NCBI GenBank assembly: GCA_903842855.1
Contig: CAIMNT010000137.1
Span: 1-10,539, forward strand
Reading direction: 5' to 3'
Source: an uncultured Actinomycetes bacterium
GTDB taxonomy: Bacteria; Actinomycetota; Actinomycetes; Nanopelagicales; Nanopelagicaceae
Length of the DNA: 10,539 nt
Shown here: positions 1 through 6,846 of the stretch, in pieces
Layout of the letters: every line of letters begins with the position of its first letter
Numbering within the stretch: the stretch's first letter is position 1
The notes under the pieces: generated by a model
Database searches by the model: none
Told to the model about the DNA's origin: nothing
What the model saw: the letters and a program-made list of their open reading frames with translations, nothing else
Made by a program: the position numbers and the translations under genes

Positions 1-684
1 ATGTTCCGTATCTTCATCGTGGCCTTCGGCGCGATTCAAAGTGATTGGCGCCCCGTCTTTGTTGCTATAGCAATTGTGACGATGGCCGGCGGAGCGATCG
101 CCGCGATCTCGCAGCGCGACGTGAAGCGAACTTTGGCCTACTCATCCATCACCCACGCAGGCTTCTTGCTAGCTGGCGTTATTGCACTTAGCCAAATCGG
201 TCTTACCTCGATGCTCTTCTACCTAGTTGCATATGGTTTCGCGACGATCGGAGCCTTTGGAATTGTTACTTTAGTTCGCGACTCCACTGGTGAGGTTAAT
301 GACCTCAATCGATGGGCTGGACTTGCCAAGAAATCTCCCTTTATCGCTACAGCCTTCGCGCTCTTCCTCTTGAGCTTTGGTGGAATTCCACTCACCGCAG
401 GATTTATAGCGAAGTTCTCCATCTTTACCGCGGCATATGACAGCGGAAATATTGCGATCGTAGTTGTTGGTGTGCTCTCAAGTGCGATTGCGCTCTTCTT
501 CTATCTGCGCGTTATTTTGATCATGTTCTTTAAAGAACCAACCGACGACACTGTGACTGTAGCGGTACCTTCATTTATGGTGAGCGCAGGTATTGCAATC
601 TGTTTCGTTGCAACCTTGGTTCTGGGTGTTTATCCGGATCTAGTCTTCAACTTGTTGCGGCTACCAACGCTTCTTGTACCTTAA
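1..684 (+). CDS. nuoN: NADH-quinone oxidoreductase subunit N, C-terminal part (5' end outside window)
   Basis: This is an antiporter-like membrane subunit of respiratory complex I, which couples NADH oxidation to proton export across the cytoplasmic membrane. The visible 227 residues are almost entirely hydrophobic helices. The stretch at 38-55 (Q-R-D-V-K-R-T-L-A-Y-S-S-I) is the conserved Lys-containing motif of NuoL/M/N subunits. A second typical segment, F-G-G-I-P-L-T-A-G-F near 126-135, is followed by Lys138. NuoN is normally about 480-500 residues, so roughly the N-terminal half lies upstream. The ATG at position 1 is therefore probably an internal Met. As nuoN usually closes the nuo operon, the rest of that operon should lie to the left. 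The stop is nine bases from the end of the convergent hydrolase gene, and I see no clear terminator hairpin between them. NuoN is preferred over NuoM/L because of the short C-terminus and the F-x-x-K-F pattern, but family assignment from a fragment is less than certain. Confidence 0.9.
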   Translation: MFRIFIVAFGAIQSDWRPVFVAIAIVTMAGGAIAAISQRDVKRTLAYSSITHAGFLLAGVIALSQIGLTSMLFYLVAYGFATIGAFGIVTLVRDSTGEVNDLNRWAGLAKKSPFIATAFALFLLSFGGIPLTAGFIAKFSIFTAAYDSGNIAIVVVGVLSSAIALFFYLRVILIMFFKEPTDDTVTVAVPSFMVSAGIAICFVATLVLGVYPDLVFNLLRLPTLLVP

Positions 685-693
685 GGTGTTGGA

Positions 694-1461
694 TTAATCC
701 CCAGTAACCTCACTAAAGGGATTTGATTCTCCACGCGGTTCGGGGTGGTCATAAAAATCTTTGATGATCGGTATAAGTAAATGTGGCTTTACTTTATGGG
801 TTGCGTGCGGAGAGCCAGGAATAATTGCTAAACGGCCATTCGGTAGCGCTTGGAATAAATCAACCCCATGATGCGGGCTAAATGGTTCATCATCGCCGTT
901 CACAACAAGCACTGGACAGGTAATGCTCGCCAACTCATCCAGAGTGATATTTGGCTCGCTCTCCCACACCTCATATGCCTTATAAATAATTCGATCTAGG
1001 GTCTCTGGAGAATCCGGAGAGCGCTCAGCGAATTCAGCTCGATTCTCATCACTAATGGTCACCTCACCACCCAAGGTGAGTCCGGCATCCCAGCTGTAGT
1101 TCGTACCCGTAGCGACAATCGAAAGCACGAGATCGGGTCTCTTGATCGCCACCAGGAGAGCGATGATTCCACCGTCACTGTGTCCCAGCAGATGAGTCGG
1201 TCCACCAATTACATCTTCCATGTAAGCGATCGCCTCATCGCGCTGGAAATCGAAGTGATAGAAGCCTTCGCGGATTCCAGTTCTTCCATGTGCGGTTCGA
1301 TCGTAACCATAGATATAGAAGCGATCTTGAACTGCGGGCAAGATGTGGAGATCAAAGTTCTCAGTAGCGCTGAGACCACCATGGAGAAGTAGTAGGGGAT
1401 CGCCAACCGCAGGATATTCCACGCTCCACGTCTGGTGTCCGCGCAAATTGATATATGCCAT
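694..1461 (-). CDS. alpha/beta hydrolase
   Basis: A 255-residue alpha/beta-hydrolase-fold enzyme, probably cytoplasmic because no signal peptide is visible. The expected catalytic features appear in order: oxyanion motif H-G-G at 27-29, nucleophile elbow G-H-S-D-G-G at 93-98 (Ser95), acid within N-G-D-D at 188-191 (Asp190 or 191), and His219 in G-S-P-H. The substrate cannot be told from sequence; esterase, lactonase and C-C hydrolase activities all occur in this fold. The reading frame stays open 49 codons further upstream. I chose the Met at 1459-1461 because the conserved fold starts there, a GAGGAC lies about 9 nt before it, and the longer form would overlap the preceding gene with a low-complexity, out-of-family extension. 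It starts 23 bp after the stop of the NADH dehydrogenase gene on the same strand, so the two are probably cotranscribed. Confidence 0.85.
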   Translation of the reverse strand: MAYINLRGHQTWSVEYPAVGDPLLLLHGGLSATENFDLHILPAVQDRFYIYGYDRTAHGRTGIREGFYHFDFQRDEAIAYMEDVIGGPTHLLGHSDGGIIALLVAIKRPDLVLSIVATGTNYSWDAGLTLGGEVTISDENRAEFAERSPDSPETLDRIIYKAYEVWESEPNITLDELASITCPVLVVNGDDEPFSPHHGVDLFQALPNGRLAIIPGSPHATHKVKPHLLIPIIKDFYDHPEPRGESNPFSEVTGD

Positions 1462-1484
1462 AGTTTTGGAGTCCTCAGTGGGGT

Positions 1485-2708
1485 TTAGAGAGAATCCATG
1501 ATGTGGCGGTTGCCGCGATCGAAGGTGAGGTAGTTCCAACTCCAATCGGCGATGGTGCCAATGCGATTGCGACCACCCATCAAGTAGAAGAGGTGCAAGA
1601 AGAGCCATCCAAACCAGGCAATCGGTCCGCTGATCTTCAATTTCTTAACTTGAATGATCGCCTTATGGCGACCAATGGTGGCCATTGAGCCCTTATCTTT
1701 ATATACAAACTCTTTGAGTGGTTGGCCCTTGGATACTCGCCTAATTTGATCCGCTACGAAACGACCTTGCTGCATAGCAACGGGAGCAACTTGAGGAAGG
1801 AAGCGGCCATTTGCTCCGCGAGCTCCTGCGCAATCGCCAACCGCCCAGACATAGGGATAGTTGGAGATTTGGAGAGTTTGATCGGTCTTGAGTCTAAATC
1901 CTTCAGTGGGAACATTGAGATTGTAAATTGCCGGAGCGCTTGTAACTCCAGCTGCCCAGACCACAATGTGTGCTCGCATGGAAGTTCCGTCTACAAAGTT
2001 GATCTGGCCAGACTCAAGTGACTTCACGGCGGTCTTCAACATGAGGTTGACGCCGAGTTTCTGGAGCTCTGTCTGAGCCTTGTCGGTGAGCGATTGATCA
2101 AACATAGGTAGAACGCGCGGGCCAGCTTCGACGAGATAGACATCGATATTAGCCGCCGCCTCGGACTGGTCATTGCGCAGTGGGCCCTTGATTAACTCTC
2201 CAAGAGCACCTGCCATCTCAACGCCAGTTGGGCCACCACCCACAACAACGATCTTGAGGCGAGTGTCATCCTGGAAGCGACAGAGATCTTCGTAACGACG
2301 CATGATCTCAGAGCGGATCATTAGCGATTCGTGGATAGATTTCATTCCAAGTCCGAATTCGTGGACGCCAGGAATACCAAAGTCAGCGGTTACTGAGCCA
2401 AGTGCGACCACCAGATGGTCGAAGGGAATTACTTCACTGCTATCGAGTTTGACGGTTTTGTTCTTGTGATCAATTGAGATCGGCGAGCCCATATGGAAGC
2501 GGCCACCTACTTTGCGCAGGGCTCCACGGATTGGATAGGCGATGTGATCTGCAGCGATTCCAGCAGTTGATACCTGATAGAGAAGAGGGAGAAAGGTCTG
2601 ATAGTTATTGCGATCAACAACCGTTATATCTGCATCGTGGCCAAGCGCTTCTGCGGCTGCCAGGCCTCCAAAGCCTCCGCCAAGGATTACTACGCGCGGT
2701 TTCGCCAT
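1485..2708 (-). CDS. ndh: type II NADH dehydrogenase (FAD-dependent NAD(P)H:quinone oxidoreductase)
   Basis: A single-subunit, non-proton-pumping NADH:quinone oxidoreductase attached to the inner face of the membrane. The 407 residues match the usual family length. FAD motif G-G-G-F-G-G lies at 10-15, with the ribose-binding acid at the end of the second strand (V-V-D-R, Asp32). The NADH-binding motif G-G-G-P-T-G-V-E lies at 157-164. The second FAD motif A-V-G-D-C-A lies at 289-294, followed by A-P-V-A-M-Q-Q-G at 308-315, which fits the quinone-site region of the family. A hydrophobic, Trp/Phe-rich C-terminal segment at 361-378 should dock on the membrane. The start codon has AAAGG about 9 nt upstream. 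It is first in an operon with the alpha/beta hydrolase. Its end of the operon faces the divergent SDR gene. A carotenoid or sulfide oxidoreductase is less likely, given the NDH-2 style C-terminus and the lack of paired catalytic cysteines. Confidence 0.93.
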   Translation of the reverse strand: MAKPRVVILGGGFGGLAAAEALGHDADITVVDRNNYQTFLPLLYQVSTAGIAADHIAYPIRGALRKVGGRFHMGSPISIDHKNKTVKLDSSEVIPFDHLVVALGSVTADFGIPGVHEFGLGMKSIHESLMIRSEIMRRYEDLCRFQDDTRLKIVVVGGGPTGVEMAGALGELIKGPLRNDQSEAAANIDVYLVEAGPRVLPMFDQSLTDKAQTELQKLGVNLMLKTAVKSLESGQINFVDGTSMRAHIVVWAAGVTSAPAIYNLNVPTEGFRLKTDQTLQISNYPYVWAVGDCAGARGANGRFLPQVAPVAMQQGRFVADQIRRVSKGQPLKEFVYKDKGSMATIGRHKAIIQVKKLKISGPIAWFGWLFLHLFYLMGGRNRIGTIADWSWNYLTFDRGNRHIMDSL

Positions 2709-2801
2709 GAGAATTTACCTTTTCTACACTCAACGTGACTTAAAACTGGCCACTCGTCGGTTCGCCTACCGGCTCTGGTTTCGAATATCCGAATCTATGT
2801 G

Positions 2802-2815
2802 CACAGTCTACTGTG
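2802..2815. promoter_or_regulatory. perfect 6+2+6 inverted repeat, putative operator
   Basis: CACAGT-CT-ACTGTG is a perfect inverted repeat with a 2-bp centre. It is preceded by the overlapping 8-bp palindrome TGTGCACA (2798-2805). It lies in the 104-bp divergent gap between the NADH dehydrogenase and SDR genes and overlaps both the first candidate start codon of the SDR gene (2813) and a -10-like TACTGT (2809-2814). The symmetry and position suggest a repressor site. The cognate regulator is unknown. Confidence 0.4.
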
Positions 2816-4327
2816 TATCAGGTGAAGGGTATTCCGGAAGTTCGTAAGGTACTTGTGACCGGCGCCTCAGGGTATGTGGGCAGTCGTCTTGTAACTACGC
2901 TCCTCAATCAAGGTGCCTCCGTGCGAGTACTGGTCCGGGATCGCGCAAAAATTGTGGGTCAACCCTGGTACTCCAAAGTTGAGGTCGCTGTCGGAAGCGC
3001 CACCGAATATGAATCAATTCGTGCCGCGCTCACAGGAATTCACACCGCCTTCTACTTATTGCACTCCATCGGGGCGGGTCCGCGATTTGATGAGGTAGAG
3101 CAGAACATGGCGCTCACCTTTGGCCAAGCGGCCAAGGATGCTGAAGTGGCTCAGATTATTTATCTCGGAGGTATCTTTACCAGCGGTGGTCATAAGGCCA
3201 GTCAGCACCTGGCATCTAGAGCTAACACCGGTCAATGTCTTGCGAAATTTGAGGTACCGGTATTACAAATTCGTGCCGGGATCATCATCGGCTCGGGATC
3301 TGCTTCCTTCGAAATGATTCGCCACATGACGCATAGATTGCCGATCATGATTACTCCTAAGTGGGTAAACAATAGAACTCAGCCGATTGCTATTCGCGAT
3401 GTCTTGTATTACCTATCTCAAGCAGCTTCGCTTTTACAACCGCAATCAGGAACTTACGATATCGGCGGCCCAGACATATTTACCTATGCCAACTTGATTG
3501 AAGAGTTCGCCAAGATTGCTAAATTGCGCAAGCGCATCATTATCAAAGTTCCATTTCTCTCGGTCTGGTTATCAAGTTTGTGGATTGGGCTTGTAACACC
3601 GGTGCCCGTTGCACTAGCAAGGCCTCTGGTTGGCTCGCTTATCAATGAGTCTATGGTCGATCAAAAACATACAATTTCAACGCTTATTCCGCCACCATCC
3701 AATGGCCTACTCACAGTTGATAAGGCATTTGAATTAGCGTTATCGAAAGTAGAGCACCACGAAGTTGAATCACGTTGGTCAGATGCAAATGCATTTATGC
3801 CGCCGTGGCAGAAGACGCAATCAGATCCCGACTGGGCAGGTGAAGCGGAGTACCACGATGAACAGACCGTTTTTACAGATGCAACTTTGGATTCTTTATG
3901 GCGCAGCATCGAAGAGATCGGGGGAGCGCGAGGTTGGTACGGCGCGGATGCCTTGTGGTGGTTACGCGGATTACTTGACCGAATGATTGGTGGAGTCGGT
4001 CTGCGTCGTGGAAGGCGCGATCCCAACTTCTTACGGCAAGGCGAGAGTCTGGATTTTTGGCGGGTAGAGAGTTTGCAAACAAATCAACAGTTGACTTTAT
4101 ATGCAGAGATGATCCTTCCCGGAAAAGCCTGGTTGCAGTTCGCGGTAGATGAGGCAGATCACGAAGGTCGAGTTGTGCGTCGTCTCAAGCAGACGGCGAG
4201 CTTTCAACCAAAGGGAGTTGGCGGCCACCTTTACTGGGCCGTGGTTCTGCCTTTTCATCGCCTTATCTTTCCCAAGATGGCCAAGAACATTGTGAAAGAG
4301 GCGCTCCGGAAAGATGGCGCCCGCTAG
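2813..4327 (+). CDS. NAD(P)-binding SDR-like protein with C-terminal DUF2867 (YbjT-like)
   Basis: A 504-residue two-part protein. The N-terminal half is an atypical/extended short-chain dehydrogenase Rossmann domain (about 12-300) with the dinucleotide motif G-A-S-G-Y-V-G at 17-23. The middle (about 244-275, rich in Val, Leu, Trp and Pro) is hydrophobic and may associate with the membrane. The C-terminal region (about 350-500: F-W-R-V-E, L-Y-A-E-M-I-L-P-G-K-A-W-L, Y-W-A-V-V-L-P-F-H) has the look of DUF2867, a pairing seen in E. coli YbjT, which is similar in length. The reaction is unknown. The canonical Y-x-x-x-K catalytic pair of classical SDRs is not evident, so binding or isomerase-like roles are possible. 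The start is uncertain: GTG at 2813 gives the longest form, but GTG at 2822 sits 7 bp after a -10-like TACTGT and may be a leaderless start. Neither has a Shine-Dalgarno. Confidence 0.85.
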   Translation: MYQVKGIPEVRKVLVTGASGYVGSRLVTTLLNQGASVRVLVRDRAKIVGQPWYSKVEVAVGSATEYESIRAALTGIHTAFYLLHSIGAGPRFDEVEQNMALTFGQAAKDAEVAQIIYLGGIFTSGGHKASQHLASRANTGQCLAKFEVPVLQIRAGIIIGSGSASFEMIRHMTHRLPIMITPKWVNNRTQPIAIRDVLYYLSQAASLLQPQSGTYDIGGPDIFTYANLIEEFAKIAKLRKRIIIKVPFLSVWLSSLWIGLVTPVPVALARPLVGSLINESMVDQKHTISTLIPPPSNGLLTVDKAFELALSKVEHHEVESRWSDANAFMPPWQKTQSDPDWAGEAEYHDEQTVFTDATLDSLWRSIEEIGGARGWYGADALWWLRGLLDRMIGGVGLRRGRRDPNFLRQGESLDFWRVESLQTNQQLTLYAEMILPGKAWLQFAVDEADHEGRVVRRLKQTASFQPKGVGGHLYWAVVLPFHRLIFPKMAKNIVKEALRKDGAR

Positions 4328-4379
4328 CAACACGAAAGTGCTGGGCCCCGCTACTCGCTGATTTGTCTGAGATTTCATT

Positions 4380-4385
4380 TAGTAT
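4380..4385 (+). promoter_or_regulatory. candidate -10 box for a leaderless DUF3263 mRNA
   Basis: TAGTAT fits the actinobacterial TAnnnT -10 pattern and ends 6 bp before the ATG at 4392. No purine-rich Shine-Dalgarno at useful distance precedes that ATG (the nearest AGG is one base away). Transcription would begin at or next to the A of the start codon. No convincing -35 box is visible. Confidence 0.45.
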
Positions 4386-4391
4386 CTAGGT

Positions 4392-4673
4392 ATGGAACTC
4401 CACGGATCGCCGACTCCTCTAGAACCAGAGTCGGGCCTTTCAGAGCTAGAAGTTCGGATCCTAGAGTTTGAGAGGCAGTGGTGGCGGCATGCCGGCGCCA
4501 AGGAGTCCTCAATCAAGGAGCTCTTCGACCTCACCCCACCGGCCTATTACCAACTCCTCAACAATTTGATCGACCGCGAGGCCGCCCTTCTGAGCCAGCC
4601 GATGCTGGTTAAGCGGCTCCGCAGGCTCCGGGAGGCCCGTACCGAGGCTCGCGCCACCGGCTTTCGCCTCTAG
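4392..4673 (+). CDS. DUF3263 family small protein
   Basis: A 93-residue actinobacterial protein of unknown function. It shows the family pattern clearly: F-E-R-Q-W-W at 27-32, a helix-turn-helix-like K-E-S-S-I-K-E-L-F-D-L-T at 37-48, the hallmark Y-Y-Q-L-L-N-N-L-I-D at 52-61, then a very basic tail (V-K-R-L-R-R-L-R at 73-80). The combination looks like a small DNA-binding protein, although no function is established that I know of. There are no membrane segments. The gene seems richer in G+C than its neighbours, near 63% over the last 170 bases by hand count, with many CTC/CGG/GCC codons. It lies 64 bp after the SDR gene and 173 bp before groES, so it is probably its own transcription unit. 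The start at 4392 is supported by the -10-like box 6 bp upstream and by the protein length. Confidence 0.85.
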   Translation: MELHGSPTPLEPESGLSELEVRILEFERQWWRHAGAKESSIKELFDLTPPAYYQLLNNLIDREAALLSQPMLVKRLRRLREARTEARATGFRL

Positions 4674-4719
4674 CCGCTCCTCACCTGCTCCCTTTACTCC
4701 CAGCAGTCCTATCCCTCGT

Positions 4720-4749
4720 TTGGCAGCCCGCTGGGCCTTTCGCTAGAGT
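4720..4749 (+). promoter_or_regulatory. sigma70-type promoter of groES-groEL
   Basis: -35 box TTGGCA (4720-4725), 18-bp spacer, -10 box TAGAGT (4744-4749). The predicted start of transcription, around 4755-4757, falls inside the left arm of the CIRCE operator, the usual arrangement for HrcA-controlled chaperone genes. The same -10 hexamer occurs before whiB. Confidence 0.65.
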
Positions 4750-4753
4750 TTGA

Positions 4754-4780
4754 TTAGCACTCTCGCCCTCACTCTGCTAA
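4754..4780. promoter_or_regulatory. CIRCE operator (HrcA-binding site), right arm degenerate
   Basis: The left arm TTAGCACTC (4754-4762) is identical to the CIRCE consensus and is followed by exactly 9 bp. The right arm CTCTGCTAA (4772-4780) keeps the outer TGCTAA but has lost the inner GAG, so 6 of 9 positions match. Spacing and location between the promoter and groES are canonical. HrcA should repress the operon here until heat or unfolded protein titrates GroEL. The right arm continues into TTAGC, making a perfect GCTAATTAGC palindrome at 4776-4785. Confidence 0.85.
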
Positions 4781-4832
4781 TTAGCGGGGTATGCGAGCGG
4801 TGGAACTCCAAAATTGCTGAATAAATAGATGA

Positions 4833-4840
4833 AAAGGGAG
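4833..4840 (+). promoter_or_regulatory. Shine-Dalgarno that fixes the groES start
   Basis: AAAGGGAG lies 6 nt before the ATG at 4847. It lies inside the frame that opens at the earlier ATG at 4829, which has no ribosome-binding sequence of its own. The 4847 start is therefore the real one. Confidence 0.8.
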
Positions 4841-4846
4841 CACATC

Positions 4847-5140
4847 ATGGCCATTGCCATTAAGCCACTTGAAGATCGTATCGTCGTAAAGGCCAATGCG
4901 GCCGAGCAGACCACAGCATCAGGTCTGGTCATTCCAGATACTGCAAAAGAGAAGCCTCAGGAAGGCACAGTGGTTGCTGTAGGCCCAGGTCGTTTTGAAG
5001 ATGGCGTCCGTACTCCAGTAGATGTAAAAGTTGGAGACGTCGTCCTTTATAGCAAATACGGCGGAACCGAAGTTAAGTACAACAACGAGGAGTACCTCGT
5101 TCTCTCTGCCCGCGATGTACTAGCAGTTATTGAGAAGTAA
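4847..5140 (+). CDS. groES: co-chaperonin GroES (Cpn10)
   Basis: A 97-residue co-chaperonin. Seven copies cap the GroEL ring and close the folding chamber in the cytoplasm. It is full length for the family, starting M-A-I-A-I-K-P-L-E-D-R-I-V-V. The mobile loop spans about 17-36 and includes the S-G-L-V-I-P-D segment (25-31) that contacts GroEL apical domains. V-G-P-G at 45-48 and the V-K-V-G-D-V-V-L-Y-S-K-Y-G-G-T-E-V segment (60-76) follow as expected. An in-frame ATG 18 bp upstream (4829) is rejected because the strong AAAGGGAG lies between the two. The stop is 5 bp from the groEL start, so translation is probably coupled. Control is by the promoter at 4720-4749 and the CIRCE site just downstream. 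Confidence 0.97.
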   Translation: MAIAIKPLEDRIVVKANAAEQTTASGLVIPDTAKEKPQEGTVVAVGPGRFEDGVRTPVDVKVGDVVLYSKYGGTEVKYNNEEYLVLSARDVLAVIEK

Positions 5141-5145
5141 CCGAC

Positions 5146-6783
5146 ATGGGTAAAACACTTTCCTTCGACGAGAGCGCTCGTCGTGCGATGGAGCGCGGCG
5201 TAAATATCCTCGCCGACACCGTCAAAGTAACACTTGGACCTCGCGGTCGTAACGTAGTTCTTGCTAAGGGTTATGGCGCACCACTCATTACAAATGATGG
5301 CGTCACAATCGCTAAAGAGATTGAACTCGAAGATCCAGCCGAGAACATGGGTGCTCAGCTCGTTAAGCAAGTAGCTGAGAAGACCAACGATGTTGCCGGT
5401 GATGGAACCACAACTGCAACAGTCTTGGCACAAGCCATGGTTAAGGAAGGTCTTCGTAACCTTGCCGCTGGCGCACAACCAATGGATCTTAAGTTCGGTA
5501 TTGAAGCTGCCGTAAAGGCAATCTCTGAAGAGCTCAAGAAGAATTCGACTCCAGTTTCAGGTAAGGATCAGATTGCAGATGTTGCAACTATCTCAGCCCA
5601 GGATCGCGCAATCGGTGATCTCATCGCAGAGGCGATGGATAAGGTCGGTAAAGATGGAGTTATCACCGTTGAAGAATCTTCAACGACTGGTCTAGAACTC
5701 GATTTCACCGAAGGTATGCAATTCGATAAGGGTTACATCAGTCCTTACTTCGTCACCGACTCAGATCGCATGGAGACCGTTCTTGAAGATGCCTTCATCT
5801 TGATCTCTGGTCAGAAGATTTCTGCACTCTCGGAGATCCTTCCTGTACTTGAAAAAGTAGCTCAAGCTAACAAGCCACTTTTGATTATCGCTGAAGATGT
5901 TGAGGGTGAAGCCCTCTCCACATTGGTGGTAAATCGGATGCGCGGTACCTTCACATCAGCTGCGGTAAAGGCTCCTGGATTTGGAGATCGCCGCAAGGCC
6001 ATGTTGCAAGATATTGCTATTTTGACTGGTGGACAGGTTATTACTGCAGAAGTGGGCCTCAAGCTCGATCAAGTAACTCTTGATCTGCTCGGTAAGGCAC
6101 GTCGCGTTGTGATCACAAAGGATGCCACCACAATCGTTGATGGCGCTGGTGACACCACTGAAGTTGCAAACCGCGTCAACGAGATCCGCAATGAACTTGC
6201 TACTACTGATTCTGAGTGGGATCGCGAGAAGTTGCAGGAGCGCGTTGCGAAGCTTGCCGGCGGAGTTTGTGTCATCAAAGTTGGTGCACACACCGAGGTT
6301 GAACTCAAGGAGAAGAAGCACCGTCTTGAAGATGCAATCTCTGCGACTCGCGCAGCAGTTGAAGAAGGCATTGTTGTTGGTGGAGGAGCTGCACTCGTTC
6401 ATGCGGCTGCCGCTATCCAAAATGATCTTGGTTTTGAAGGTGATCGCGCAGTCGGTGTTCGCCTAGTTCGCAAAGCTTGCGATGAGCCACTTCGTTGGAT
6501 CGCTGAGAATGCTGGACATGAAGGTTATGTAGTAGTTGCCAAAGTTCGCACCCTAGGTGCAAATGATGGTTTCAATGCAGCGACCGATATCTACGAAGAT
6601 CTCGTTAAGGTTGGCGTTATTGATCCGGTGAAGGTGACGCGCTCTGCGCTCGCTAATGCTGCATCTATCGCCGCTATGTTCATCACAACAGAAGTTCTTG
6701 TATTCGAAACTCCTGAAGATGAGCAACGTGAGCAAGCAGCTGCCGCTGGTCACTCTCATGGACCTGGCGGACATAGTCACTAA
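5146..6783 (+). CDS. groEL: chaperonin GroEL, Cpn60.1 (GroEL1) type
   Basis: A 545-residue 60-kDa chaperonin, the ATP-driven folding ring that works with GroES. Near-universal segments are intact: T-L-G-P-R-G-R-N-V (29-37), the nucleotide-site G-D-G-T-T-T at 85-90 (Asp86, corresponding to E. coli Asp87), and the E-D-A-x-x-A-T-R-A-A-V-E-E-G stretch followed by G-G-G in the second equatorial half. The C-terminus ends G-H-S-H-G-P-G-G-H-S-H rather than in the Gly-Gly-Met repeats of housekeeping GroEL. A His-rich tail on the copy behind groES is the known hallmark of actinobacterial GroEL1, so a second groEL2 is expected elsewhere in the genome. Only a weak GAGAAG precedes the start, and translation is likely coupled to groES. 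A strong hairpin terminator follows 13 bp after the stop. Confidence 0.97.
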   Translation: MGKTLSFDESARRAMERGVNILADTVKVTLGPRGRNVVLAKGYGAPLITNDGVTIAKEIELEDPAENMGAQLVKQVAEKTNDVAGDGTTTATVLAQAMVKEGLRNLAAGAQPMDLKFGIEAAVKAISEELKKNSTPVSGKDQIADVATISAQDRAIGDLIAEAMDKVGKDGVITVEESSTTGLELDFTEGMQFDKGYISPYFVTDSDRMETVLEDAFILISGQKISALSEILPVLEKVAQANKPLLIIAEDVEGEALSTLVVNRMRGTFTSAAVKAPGFGDRRKAMLQDIAILTGGQVITAEVGLKLDQVTLDLLGKARRVVITKDATTIVDGAGDTTEVANRVNEIRNELATTDSEWDREKLQERVAKLAGGVCVIKVGAHTEVELKEKKHRLEDAISATRAAVEEGIVVGGGAALVHAAAAIQNDLGFEGDRAVGVRLVRKACDEPLRWIAENAGHEGYVVVAKVRTLGANDGFNAATDIYEDLVKVGVIDPVKVTRSALANAASIAAMFITTEVLVFETPEDEQREQAAAAGHSHGPGGHSH

Positions 6784-6796
6784 TTAGACCAATTAA

Positions 6797-6833
6797 AAAA
6801 ATCCCCTCGGTCAAAGTGACCGGGGGGATTTTT
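6797..6833. terminator. bidirectional rho-independent terminator between groEL and whiB
   Basis: Two 17-base arms (6797-6813 and 6817-6833) pair along their full length with one G-T wobble and a 3-base AAG loop. The core is CCCCTCGGTCA against TGACCGGGGGG. The outer A/T pairs supply a U-run on the plus strand (after groEL) and, through A6795-A6801, another on the minus strand (after whiB). It therefore fits the ends of both convergent genes. Confidence 0.92.
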
Positions 6834-6846
6834 AATCTGCTTTAAA

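Noticed and set aside
691..700. GGATTAATCC palindrome at the nuoN/hydrolase junction as a terminator
   Set aside because: Ten base pairs with no room for a loop, no T-run; it simply overlaps the hydrolase stop codon.
1462..1608. 49-residue N-terminal extension of the alpha/beta hydrolase
   Set aside because: It would overlap the coding end of the NADH dehydrogenase in another frame, is rich in His, Leu and Ser with no family match, and a better-placed Met with GAGGAC upstream exists at 1461.
2797..2847. Short ATG-started frame just before the SDR gene
   Set aside because: Sixteen codons in a frame other than the SDR gene, no Shine-Dalgarno, cysteine/serine-rich with no match; too little support for a leader peptide.
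4723..4740. Small GCCC-GCT-GGGC hairpin followed by CTTT as a terminator of the DUF3263 gene
   Set aside because: Only a 4-bp stem with a 3-nt loop, a poor T-run, and it overlaps the groES promoter.
4829..4846. Earlier ATG for groES
   Set aside because: The six extra codons contain the Shine-Dalgarno AAAGGGAG; GroES proteins start at the M-A-I-A-I-K-P-type sequence.
5047..6780. Long minus-strand open frames opposite groES/groEL (up to 154 codons)
   Set aside because: They lie antisense to a highly conserved chaperonin, show no recognisable domain and are rich in Ser, Thr and Cys as expected from mirrored biased codons.
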